Source of the DNA: Pterobdella sp. o SKG-2022
Lineage: Eukaryota > Annelida > Clitellata > Hirudinida > Piscicolidae
Direction: 5' to 3'
Assembly: GCA_964035795.1 (NCBI GenBank)
Contig: OZ038327.1
Coordinates: forward strand, 2,597,553-2,661,552
DNA: 64,000 bases
The notes under the pieces are model-generated. The model was given only the letters and a program-made list of their open reading frames with translations. It had not been told where the DNA came from and did no database searches. Positions within the stretch are counted from its first letter, which is position 1; every line of letters starts with the position of its first letter. This document shows, piece by piece, positions 1 to 44,946 of this stretch. A program made the position numbers and the translations under genes.

Positions 1-254
1 GTGTCTGTCTTTGTCTGTTTCCTTCTGTGGTGTTGAAGAGAAAGGGGATGGAGTGTTCGGATGGTTTGTGAAATCAATATTATTATTATTATTATTGAGT
101 AGTAGAGGTAGTAGTAATACGATTATTATTCAAATAGCTAGAGCTTTTGTTGAAAAAAGCATATCTTATTATTAATATTACTAGCGTGTTTTAACTTTTA
201 ATAATTATTTACTGCAGTAGAATGCATTTTTATTACCAATCTTAATTTACTCAC

Positions 255-13999
<13,745 letters not shown>

Positions 14000-15384
14000 G
14001 CTAAGAGCACGCTCATTGGCTTATTCCGCTTCTGAGCGTAAGACTGTCGGCAGATAGGTTCTAATAAATTCAAACAAGTAGTTTTTTCAAAATTGTTTTG
14101 CAAATACTTATTTAGCAATATACGTTCTTTATTTTAGTCAAACAAAGTGCTCTTTTTGTCTTCTTTATACCAAAACTTGCAGATACTCCAGAAATTTTTC
14201 GTGAACGATTATTTCTCTAAAACTATATATAATATATTCGCTTTCTACAAATAACTGTTTGCGTAATCTTTTTTTTACAAAATTTTTATTAATAACGCAA
14301 ATTCAACACAAAAATGGCGAACTCATTTGAAGCCATTGCATAGAAATACGATCAAAGACGTGTTTTATTGAAAATAATTTTGTAAAATACTTCTTAACCA
14401 TACAAATTTTGTATTGAAATAACTTGAAAAATAATTTTTTTAAAATTAATTTTGTTAAAAAACTTTTAATTAATTAAAAGTTAGATTTCAAGCCGTGTTT
14501 TCGAGATTGAAAATGATATCTTAAGCTTTTAAAAAAGATAACATTTTTGAGTTTGAAAAACAAAATTTTAATTGAAGAAGTATGAAAAAATAGTTTTAAA
14601 TCCTTCCCAGTTCAAAAACTTCCACAAAACTTCCTTTTGATAATTGTTGAAAAAACAAAAATACAAGCATGAAAATATTAAAACTAATAAAAAATATCTA
14701 CACAAATGCATGAAAAACAATTTAAAAATAGAAGAAATACTCAAAGAAAAGATGAGTGCATTCCATAGAATGACTCACTGAATTTTGTTTCCTTGTGCTA
14801 ATTGAAATCCTAACAAACAACTAAAACCTACTTTTATCGAAGATGATACCCAAAACACAAAACATGTTTCCAAAGAATTAAATAGTTAAATAGAAATAGT
14901 GATCAATTAGCTAAGATTTTTGGCCTTTAGCAGCATTACGCATACTGTTTCATCATTGTTAATGCCAGTTTCTTGTTTGTATTATTATTCTTATTCTTTT
15001 TATTGTTATTATTATTATTATTCTTTTTATTGTTATTGTTATCTTTATTATTATTCCTATTAATATTATTAAAATTGATACTCTTATTTTTATTATTATT
15101 AAAATTATCATTTTTACTGAATTATCGATTTAAATCACCATTAACATTGTTATATTTTATTACCTTCATAGAAATATTACTTCTATTAATATGTTTTTAT
15201 GCCTATTTTTGTATATTTGTTTAAATAGACGCCTTATCTGTTTTTTATAGACAATTATTCCCATAATAACACTTCCTTTTTTTGAACTTTCACCATACAA
15301 ACTTAGTCTCGATCTATATATCAATATATTTAATATTATCATATATATATATATTATTTTTCGATATTTATGTTGATATGGCAT

Positions 15385-15584
15385 NNNNNNNNNNNNNNNN
15401 NNNNNNNNNNNNNNNNNNNNNNNNNNNNNNNNNNNNNNNNNNNNNNNNNNNNNNNNNNNNNNNNNNNNNNNNNNNNNNNNNNNNNNNNNNNNNNNNNNNN
15501 NNNNNNNNNNNNNNNNNNNNNNNNNNNNNNNNNNNNNNNNNNNNNNNNNNNNNNNNNNNNNNNNNNNNNNNNNNNNNNNNNNNN
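15385..15584. other. Assembly gap (200 N)
   Basis: Exactly 200 N, so the length is probably a placeholder. The right flank runs straight into repeat sequence shared with 26220-26410, so the assembly probably broke in this repeat. Confidence 0.98.
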
Positions 15585-15589
15585 TATCA

Positions 15590-15808
15590 ATATAAAAAGT
15601 GGAGAGAAAATATATCAATTAACAAATAAATTTATTCATAAACATATTTGAACACTAAAGGTAATTTTATTAAGTACAAAGCTTCTTTGAATTTTAACCT
15701 ACTTGATAATGTTACTTTGTTAACGAAAAGCTTTGTACTTAATAAAATTACCTTTAGTGTTGAAATAATTTGCAGTATTTATTTCGGCTAAAAAAGCTTA
15801 TTATGTTT
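15590..15808. repeat. Foldback repeat, copy 1 (cut by the gap)
   Basis: The arm ACACTAAAGGTAATTTTATT (from 15652) is inverted at 15734-15762 across a short spacer holding CTTGATAATGTTAC and AACGAAAAGCTTTG. The right side continues with a further arm ending TTTCGGCTAAAAAAGCTT. The inverse of that arm starts the second copy at 26151, so the full element has inverted ends of about 65 bp. No transposase is present, so it would be non-autonomous. Confidence 0.8.
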
Positions 15809-16411
15809 TTATCTCCAGCTTTATAAAAATAGTATGGTACAAAAATAAATAAATCTCTATTTACGTTTAGTATAGTATATTATGATACAACATATATATT
15901 TATATATAGTTTGTATATTATTTAATTTATTCTCATATTATTTGATTTTTTTATATAGTATTTAATTTCTATATATATTATTCAAACTATTTTTAATAAT
16001 TTTATTTATTTCTATATTATTTTATTTATTTTTATATTATTTAATTCATTTTCATACTAATTAATATTCATACATAAAATATATAAAGATGAACCAGAAA
16101 AATTCCTATTTTAAGTAAAAATCATTATTCATATATAGAAATTATATTTATATATGGATAAAGTAGGATATATCATACAAGACATGAAGTTACTTGGAGT
16201 GCGTGTTAATAACAATGAAAACGTGTGTGTTTTGAGCACCAGCCTCTTTAAATAGACTTCAAACTGATAATAACTTTATTTAAGGATTGGTTGTATTACT
16301 GTGTTGGTTTGTGTTTTAAATGTTAAGAGGTTTATTGTGAGTTAAGATTTATAATGGTTTTCTGAGGCGTTGGATTTTTTTGGGAAATTCATTGGACAAT
16401 ACCCCCTCAAA

Positions 16412-35933
<19,522 letters not shown>

Positions 35934-37437
35934 GGAAGATATATCAAATAGTCCTATAGCAGAAGGGTTCAAGGAATGCTTTGGAAATTATTATAAAATG
36001 TTAGCTTTAAAACTCTTTTGGTTTTAATTTAACACGATATTGATTAGTTTTTAGGCTTTTATATGGGAAGATAGATCTGCCGTAACATATTTAGTGATGA
36101 ATAAATTTGAAAAGCACGATACTAGGATGAAGAGTTTCTAGTGAGTCGAAAGATTCTTAATTAAATATTTAGTATAAATTCAAAATTTTTACCTTTTTTG
36201 TATAATTTAGATTCTCTTATTACAATAACGTAAAGCTTCAAGCTTTAATGAGACTGAACTACTGTGTTTTTTAAAAATTTTCTCATATTCAAATGTGCCT
36301 TAGGTTTGGAGTTTTGGTTAATATTGCTTATAGTCTGAGTATCAGGTTATGAGAGATGAAATAGAATTTAGAAAAGTACTTATTATATGTGAAAGTTTTG
36401 ATCTGTTGATTGAAATTTTAATGAACTTTATGAAAATTAGACCTTTGTTATAGTTTAAATAGAACATGAAATTTTTATGGGATCAATGTTAAAAAGTAGA
36501 TTGTCATTTTTTTGCTTTAGAGATGTTTAAACTTATATGAAAATATTCAACGTGATGAAAAAATTTTCAACTTGATTAAATTGAGTTTAGATGTTTTTTT
36601 TGTGTATTTTTATGTAAAATTAAACTAATGATTTTCATGAATTTTTGTATAGAATTCATCAGATACTTGCAAATTTAGACAATCTTTTCAGAAAATAAAT
36701 GAATTTAATCGGCATCAAAATTAATTTAGATTTTTTAAGCTTTAATATAATCTCTAGATCAAATAACTAATAAAATTTTTGAATATTTTTCAAAAATCAA
36801 AGAAATATGATGTCTAAAACGAAACAACGATGTCTGCTAAATCAAAATTCAACACGAACAATTTGAAAAAAATGAAATTTTCAAAAAAAATACATAATTT
36901 AAATTTAATTTGAATATTGTTTAAAAAGGAATTGAAAGATTTCAGACGAAAACTAAACGCATTTTATTTAGTGTCTTTTTTGTGATGGAGACGTGTTGGT
37001 TGTTTCTTGGATGAAGTTATTTAAATCGTTTTTAATTAGTATCACCTTAAAAACTTAATGTTTTTATATCATTTTTTGGATTAATTACGTTGAAATCTGT
37101 TTTGATTGTAAGTAGTTTATATTTCATTCAATTTATATTTTCATTTGCCGAATAATAACAACATTCAATAAAAACGAGAGTTTAACACGACTTCAAGCTA
37201 TCAAAAACAATTCCCTAACTTCTAAATTATTTTAAGTTGTCTAACTCTGAACTCGAAGAAAATACCATTTAAAATTACCTCAAAACAAAACCCTCATTTA
37301 AAAACTTGAAAAAACGCATTTGTTCATTGAAACCCTAAACTAATTCAATCAAAAAAACAACTCTAACACCCAAAAAAATTTCAACTAAAACAAACAACTA
37401 AAATTTACTCTCAAAAACAAAAAATTTTCAAAACTAG
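35934..37437. other. Laminin 3' region and SYVN1 upstream region
   Basis: AT-rich, with no coding signal on either strand. An AATAAA at about 36100 (TGATGAATAAATTTG) could be the laminin poly(A) signal. The SYVN1 promoter and 5' UTR should be in the right part, but no element can be singled out. Confidence 0.4.
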
Positions 37438-40400
37438 ATGAAAATGAGGACAGTAGCTTTGACCCTATTGAGTCTGACAGTTTCGGGCCTTGTGTTTTAC
37501 AATGCATATGCCCAAAAAAAGCAGTTTTATCCTTCAGTAGTCTACATTACCAAGTCCAGTTTTTCCATGGCTGTGAGTTTTATGTGTTTTCTTCATATAA
37601 ATTTATTAGTATTTGAGTGAATTTAATATCATTCTTGTGTATTTTTAGTATTTATATTGTTTTTGCTAATTTATTATTAATTTTGTGGGTTTGATATCAT
37701 TTTAATGTTTTTAAGATTTTTTTATTTCTAAATTTTTGTTCTAACCCATTACAAATGTCATTTATTATATAATTTCTGTGACTATTTCTATAATAAGAGT
37801 AAAAATTGTTGAAGTTTCATCATTCATTATATGTTTTTTTAACTGTAATATCATTTCAAAACCATATTATCATTTTATTTTTGCAAATTTACTTTTAAAA
37901 TTTGTATTTAAGTATTATTAAAAAACTTCATACTTTTCAATTAAACTAAAATTTAATTTTCACTTTTCATTTGCTTTGTTCATACAGTTAAATTTTTTAT
38001 AAAAAAACTGCTCTTGTATCATCATCATTTTATTATAGTCACTACCATTTCCTTTTTCATAATGGTTCACTGACTTCTTCCCATGACTTAACCCTCTTTC
38101 TCCATTTCACCTTATCATTGACATTTCAAAAAATAAACCAAGTCCCTTAAGCAAAGATTTCCATCATATATTTCCAACCTTGGCTTTCTCTGTCTTCTAC
38201 TACCACAAATTTCAAAATTTCATACCTATTCCACAATTCTCATCTCTTTTTGTTACAACCTAAATACGGTTTAATATTTTTCACATATTAATTTTAAACC
38301 TTGCATATTGATTCGATAAACACTTGTCATAACAGATCAATAATATTCTGCTTTCATGCTAATTGTTAATTTTCAGAAAAATATCAATTTTAAAACTAAG
38401 CCTCTCTCATACTTTTGATTTTAATATTATTACAATATTGATTCTACTGTTACTACTGGTATTATATCCATTACTTCCACCACTGCCACTAATAATACTG
38501 ATAATACCAATACATAACTTATATTACCTTTAATACCATAAACACAACTACTAAAAATACTAATACTAAACTAATACTATTACCACCATCACTACTCTAC
38601 TAACAACACTAAAACTAAACTAATACTGCTACCACTACTACTAACAAAGCTAAAACTAAATTACTAATAATAATAATATTAGTATGACTACCGCTAAACA
38701 CCACCACCACAAACACAGGTATTATACATACAAGCATTCTTGCTGGTCTTTCTGGCTGCTGGAGTTTTCAGGAAGATCTTTTTCGGCACTCTGAGGCCTG
38801 AGGAGATGGAGGTTTGTTTGTGTGTTTGTGAGGCAAGGTCTCTTCAATATATCCTTCATTATATTTTATATAATTACTCAAAATTGTCATTGCCATTATC
38901 ATTTTTATCACATTATTTTTATTTTTATAGCATTTTTATTCTTATTATTGTTATTCTAATAAGAATATAACTATTATGATTATTCTTGTTATTATAATAT
39001 AAGAGATAGAAATAATAATACTAAGGCATATAAAAATAAATAATGTTAAATAGGTTAATATTAATTTTTATTTTTATTCAAAAGTACAAAGAGTTTTGTC
39101 AAAAATTATAATTTAAAATGAAAATGAAATCATCAAAAGTATTATTATAAGGATATATTTCAGTTTTATTAGAATATGCTGAATAGAAAACCACCATCAT
39201 CATCGTTTAGCTTCCATATAGTCCTGTGGTTATGGATTAAAACGCAAATGATATAAAAGCACCAGCGAATATAATTATCCAATATACACCAAAAAATTAC
39301 CATTACATTTTCACCACCAGCCAGAAAAAACTTGACATCGATTTGCTCACCAACCATCACTTACTCAAACCACAACAAATTTATTACTTGCCAACTCACC
39401 TACCTCCATCACACACTCAAACACCACCAATCTCAACTCTCACTCCACCAACCACTTACCAATTAAACAACACCCACCCCACTTTACCACCCATTCTCAT
39501 AACCAAACCACTCACCCCAGTTCATCAAACTACCACCCACCCACCAGCACCTAATTGAGAGATCATGGTATGCAGTGACAGAGACCTGTCTCGCATTCAC
39601 CCTATTTAGAGATGACTTCTCGCCTCGTTTCATGGCTCTTTTCACTATCCTCCTCTTTACCAAGTCTTTCCATTGGCTGGCTGATGATCGTATAGATTAT
39701 GTGTGTGGGAATAGTGGTGGTGGTGGTGGTAGTAGTAGTAGTAATAGTAATAGTAGTAGTATTTGATGGGGGACAAGGTTGATACAATAATCACACTATA
39801 TTATGAAAAGTATATCCATTCTTCCATGACTGATGCTCGTATTTGTTATGTGTATGGTAAACTGGAATCCAACATCATTATCATTATCATCATGGTTGAT
39901 AATATGTGCAATCAATACATGGCAGATGGAGCGAAGTCCAATGATTTCGGTACTTTTCCATGCTAGAGCTATTGGTGAGTGCCTGTTGTTATTGGTGTTT
40001 TTGTTGTCGTGTTGTATTGTTGGTATTGGTGTTGTTCAACATATTAAGCTGGCAGTACTGTTGTGGTGATGTTTTTCTTGTTTCAATATCTTCAGATAGT
40101 ATTTTTATTTGATCACTGTTTTTTATGTTTTGTTCAATCATGAAAATGGTATTTACTACCCACCACTAAGCCTCTATGAAAAATCAGCATAGTAATAATA
40201 ACTATTTCCTCTCTCTTCACCACAAACAATAAATTTAAGGTCTCATGAGCGTATTGGCCTTCATAGACCTGATGTTCGTCAACCACGCCTACAACAATAC
40301 CCTCATAAGGGGACCATCTGTGCAACTGGTTTTTGGATTCGAGGTTGGTGGTGTTGTGGGGTGGTTAAGATTCAATGTTGTGGTGTGGTTTGTGGTGTAT

Positions 40401-43400
40401 TTTGTGTTGGTTGAAGGGCATTAGGATGTTGTGTTGTGTGTTTTGTGGTGTTGAGGTTTGTGTGGTGTTTTGTGGTTTTTATATTACTTTGGATTCAAAG
40501 TTGGGTGGTTTTGTATCTTGTGACGTTTATATTTCATAAAGATTTTTAATGTTTAATGCTTATAGACGTTCCACCATCACACCACACACTTCCACCCACA
40601 TAACCCATCTCTATATCACCCCCCCACACCATGCACCACAGTACGCCATCTTATTGACGATAGTGACCCAAATCTCCATCAAGTACATGCTACATACCAT
40701 AGACATGCACAGTGATAACCCATGGGAGAACAAGGCGGTGTATCTTCTCTACTCTGAACTCTTCTTGGGTTGGTGGAGGGTGGCAGGTGTTTGGGCGGTG
40801 GTGTTTTGGGTGGTTGAGGTGTGTAGGGTTTTTGGATGGGTGTGGTTTGGGATGCGGTGTGTGAGAAGTTGGTGGAAGTTATTTTGGTAGCTGTGGTGTG
40901 GATTAAGAATTCATTGTATTCTCCAAATGTTCAAACATCCATCATTGAATTCTCCACAGGCTTCTCAAAGCTGGGTTTATACCTCTTATTTCTTGCCATC
41001 ATGATGAAAATTCATTCATTCCCTCTGTTCGTCGTCAGGCCCATGTATCTCACTGTTAGGTGAGTGTGTGTGTGTGCGGGGGGTGGAGGAGGTTGAAGTA
41101 GGAATAGTCGTATTTTTTTTTGCTAGAAGTGTGTGTATAGGAAATAGATGAAAACTTGTGTGCAGAGGGGGTGTAGGATTTTTACAAGGGTGTGTAGGGA
41201 AGGGTTGAGGAAGTTTTGTGTTGTTTTTGGTAAATTTATTATTTGCTTATTGACATCAAACATAAGTATCATTATTATTGCTATATTATTATTATGATTA
41301 TTATTGTTATTATCATCATCCTCATCAGAGAATTCAAGAAAGCCCTACACGACGTCTTTATGTCAAGGAGGGCCATCCACAACATGAACACGCTGTATGC
41401 ATATTCGTTACCACTATTTATAGCTCTTTTTCTTACATATGCTTATTCATTAATTTTATTTATAGATTGCTGTGTATAAATATAAATTTATTTTTTTTTT
41501 AAATTAATTTTGTTTGCTAGAATATTAATCACTCCTATGTTTAAGCTCTTGTTTCACCTGCTTATTTTCATCTAGCTCACGACTTAATTTTAGATACCAT
41601 ACATTCACAAACTCACAACTGCACGTACTCACCACCACAAAAACCCGCAACCAACCACCATCCAATCAAAAGCTACCCGACGGCGACCGAAGAGGAGTTG
41701 AGACAGGGCGACAACGTGTGCATAATATGCCGCGAAGAGATGGGTGGCGCTAGCGGGCCGGCCAAGAAGCTACCCTGCAACCATATCTTTCACACCACGT
41801 GCCTGCGCTCGTGGTTCCAGCGCCAGCAGACGTGTCCTACCTGCCGCATGAACGTCTTCAGGAACGCCGCCACCGCCAGGAACCTCAGGAGGCCTCAGAC
41901 CCCACCCCAGCCTCAAGCGGTCTGTTAGCTTGAAGCTATTCTTGTTCCATTTTTTATCAATATTTTGATTTTATTTGCTGTTTTAATTGTTTTTTTTTGA
42001 TTTTCATTGTTGTTTTTATTGTCCAATACAATTTTCAGTATTTTTTCATCAAGATAAACAAAAATAATGTTATTATTATCATTATTAATATCCTATAAAA
42101 AATAGGACTATAAAGAGGGTAAACGATGATGATGATGATACGCTCAACACCACCACCACAGGCTCAAGCCCAACAACAACCTCCACAACAACAACCCCCT
42201 GTGCAGGCCCAATTCAACCCATTCTTTCAACGTTAGTTGTTGCTTTTGTTAGAGTTTTTGTCCAAATGATTTTTTTGACTGTTTGGTGTTGTGTTGAACG
42301 TTGTTTTTGATAATTTTGTTTAAGCCTTTGTCTGATTTTTTTTAGTTGTTTTTGTTGCCTAAAGTTGTATTTCTTATTCACTCTAATGACTAGAAAATGA
42401 TGCTGACCACAATAAATATAATCACAGATTTCATCGTTCCTCCTCCTCCTCCTCCTCCTCCTCAACCTCAACCACTTCAACAAAACCAAGATTCAACCAC
42501 AACCACAACAACAAGCTCAACAACCACCACCACCCAATCCACACCACCTCCACCCTTCTCTTCTCTACCTCCATTTATTCCACCTATTATGCCTTTCGGT
42601 ATGTTGATTTTTATTGTGTGTTTATTGTTTTTAAATAAGCTTAATGTTTAACCCAACTACTGGGACTTCTACAGCAGTATTATCTTGTATGAATATTTTT
42701 TTTATCTTCATGAATTGCTACAATCATCATCATCTCTGCATTACTACAAGCCGTCGAGATAGCTATGGAATATCATATCACCACTACCATCATCCAAATA
42801 TTCTCCAATCGCTTATCAATGTACTAGCCATACACCATCCATCACCACCACAAACTACATCATCCATCACCAACACAATTTACACCATCCATCACAATTT
42901 ACACCATCCATCACCACCACAAACTACATCATCCATCACCACCACAAAACTACACCCAACCACACTACCACTCACCATCAACAACACCACCACAGGACTG
43001 CCACCACCACCACCTCCCATGTCACTGATGCCTCCTCCACCCATTGTGGGCAGTTTATCAGGATTGACAGACGAGGAGCTGAGAAGGATGGAGGGAGAGG
43101 GCAGATCTGCGGTTGAGGCGCGCATTAAATGCCTCGCTGACATACAAACGCTTTTATCAGCAGCCCTATCGCACATGAATCACTATCTACAAGTGCTTAA
43201 CCAGCTACCTAATAGCGGTGTTACTAGTGGGCTTAACGCCACGAATAGCGTTGGTAATGGTGGGCCTGGTGCCAATAATGGGCTTCCACCTGGATATCCT
43301 TCTCAGAATTTTGCGCCATTTTTTGGTGGGTTTCCATTCTTTCCTACGGCGCCACCTTCTGTCGTTAATATTACCAGTAATGGCGCGCCCGCCTCTTTCG

Positions 43401-43714
43401 GATCTCAGACGAATGCTAATAATACGACACAATCTGTCTCATCATCATCGTCGGTAGAACCCCCATCATCGTCGTCGGTAGAACCCCCATCATCGACGTC
43501 GGTAGAATCTTCATTCTTATCTCAGGGCTCACTGTCGCAAGTATCATCGTTACCATCTCAATCTTCATCCTTGATTCCACCTCCTTCTGTAGAAAGACTT
43601 GCTTCTAGCTTTAGCGCTGTGCTACGTAAAAACATCACCACTACCAATAATGATCCTACTACCACTACTACTACTAGCGCTAGTAGCACTTCTAACCACA
43701 ACAAAGTAGAATAA
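37438..43714 (+). CDS. SYVN1: E3 ubiquitin-protein ligase synoviolin (HRD1)
   Basis: Multi-pass ER-membrane E3 ligase that retrotranslocates and ubiquitinates misfolded proteins in ERAD, with SEL1L. Exons: 37438-37572, 38719-38811, 39548-39700, 39926-39974, 40240-40343, 40642-40768, 40960-41059, 41329-41394, 41673-41919, 42162-42231, 42428-42598, 42996-43714; 677 residues (human 617). Membrane segments fill residues 1 to about 250 (KQFYPSVVYITKSS, ETCLAFTLFRDDFSPRF, NPWENKAVYLLYSELF). The RING-H2 finger starts at Cys292: CIICREEM...CNHIFHTTCLRSWFQRQQTCPTC, with all zinc ligands present. Then come a Pro/Gln/Thr-rich linker and the conserved GLTDEELRRMEGEGR...IQTLLSAAL helix near the C-terminus. 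The start could also be the ATG at 37444, two codons on. The exon 9 donor (GTCTGT) was chosen by phase; without splicing the frame would stop at 41928. Confidence 0.97.
38812..39547. other. SYVN1 intron 2, nothing recognised
   Basis: T- and A-rich in the left half and strongly C/A-rich near the acceptor (39360-39547, CACCACCAACC-type). It contains CATCATCATCGTTTAGCTTC at about 39196, which resembles a common invertebrate dispersed repeat. Intron 1 (37573-38718) is likewise without genes and has CTA/ACT-rich sequence near its 3' end. Confidence 0.5.
42830..42960. repeat. CATCCATCACCACCACAAAC tandem repeats
   Basis: Five or so degenerate copies of an approximately 20-30 bp unit (ACCATCCATCACCACCACAA) in SYVN1 intron 11, just before the last exon. 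The frame is open through it, but phase places the exon start at 42996. Confidence 0.8.
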
Positions 43715-44293
43715 ATAGTTTTGTTGTATTAAATTCATTCTTTTTTGTATAGAAATTTTTATGAGTTTATTTATTCACATCTTTTCGCTTATTTTGAGTA
43801 GTTTTTTGACAATTTTTTAATATTATCACAAACTCATCTATATGGTATATACTTCTAAAGGATAAATGAGATTTCATAGCAATTTTAATATTATGGTGTG
43901 TGATACTGATGAGGTAATAATGACGGTGTTTTAATGATAATAACGGAGGTATTCTAGCACGGCAAGCCAATGTATTATATTAGCCATACCACTATAATCA
44001 TTATTACTATCATCATTCTTAATGCCACCGTAGAATCACAATACGCCAATGATTATTATTAAGCATTATTATGGACATGGTGTATTTAATTGACTAAGAA
44101 CGATCAAATTTTTGGAATTAATAGCTTTTGGTTGAATAAATTGATTCTGTCTCTTGAATTTAAAAAAAATAATTAGATAGTTTATTTTATTTATTTGACA
44201 ATGTAGAGACTAAAACTTGTACTAATGGTGGCATCTACATTTAAACAAATATAAAGGAAATTTTAATATAATTCTTGAATAAAAAAACAAGAG
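43715..44293. other. Intergenic, SYVN1 and MRPS21 convergent 3' ends
   Basis: The two genes converge here. AT-rich, with several ATCATTATTAC stretches. No further coding signal is seen. Confidence 0.6.
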
Positions 44294-44656
44294 TTATGAG
44301 ATCCATGGAGACGGCCTGAATGTCCTCATAACAAAAGAAATCTTGCGGCTCATTTCTGCGTTGTAAATTCTTCTGCATCTTTCCAGGTTGACCCTTTTCC
44401 TTACTTGGTATGGCTTCTCGTAATACATTTGTCGTCTGGCAATCTCCGTGATTTTGTCATTTCGTAAAATTCTGTTTATGTAAAATTGAATTAATATTTA
44501 ACCTTGAATTATATGGTTTTGAATGCTCTGGTGCCATTTAATCAGTTTTATATGATGATGAAACAAAAAATACTTGTCTAAAGCTTTATATGCTGTATCG
44601 ACATCATTATTTCTCACTAAAATTGTTCTTGCAAAAAATTTTGCATGATGTGCCAT
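44294..44656 (-). CDS. MRPS21: Small ribosomal subunit protein bS21m (mitochondrial S21)
   Basis: Mitochondrial small-subunit ribosomal protein, homologous to bacterial S21. Two exons, 44574-44656 and 44294-44471, join in phase 2 across a 102-bp intron (donor GTATTT, acceptor AAACAG) to 86 residues; human MRPS21 has 87. The N-terminus MAHHAKFFARTILVRNNDVD matches human MAKHLKFIARTVMV. The C-terminal exon gives RRQMYYEKPYQVRKRV, ERCRRIYNAEMSRKISFVMR and ends SPWIS, following the human YYEKP...ERCRRIYNMEMARKI...DPW pattern. Each exon is too short to stand out as a long frame. It lies head to head with CDC73. Confidence 0.95.
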
Positions 44657-44946
44657 ATTAGAGTTATTTAAAAAATTAATTATTACTAAAAGGTTAAATT
44701 AACTTATCGTTCACAACATAGAAAACTAAAAAAGTAAACTAAACTAAAAAAAATATTAATTCAATATTGAAAAATCAATTACAAAAACATAGAAAAATAA
44801 AAATTCTGTTTTAAAAAATTGTAAAAAATTAGCTTTTTCATAGATTTATCTAAAGTTGTTTTGGTAAGAACCTCACGAATGATCGACTTCTACATTTTTG
44901 AAATATAAATAAATATCAAATCGTAAAACATTAAAATTAATCAAAA
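44657..44946. promoter_or_regulatory. Probable shared MRPS21/CDC73 promoter
   Basis: The two start codons face away from each other 290 bp apart, so transcription of both genes must start within or close to this interval. The sequence is AT-rich with no clear TATA or initiator that I can assign. This is inferred from gene arrangement alone. Confidence 0.6.

Larger units (their letters stand above)
14000..16411. promoter_or_regulatory. Divergent PRRC2/laminin intergenic region
   Basis: The first coding exons of PRRC2 (minus) and the laminin gamma gene (plus) face away from each other across 2.4 kb. The promoters and 5' UTRs of both should lie here, but I can point to no specific element. The stretch is AT-rich and contains a TTA-rich run (about 14980-15120), a 200-N gap (15385-15584) and half of a foldback repeat (about 15590-15800). 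No coding signal is seen. Confidence 0.4.

Noticed and set aside
43767..43970. Small minus-strand gene downstream of SYVN1
   Set aside because: The frame is short, has no recognisable motif, and overlaps the expected SYVN1 3' UTR.
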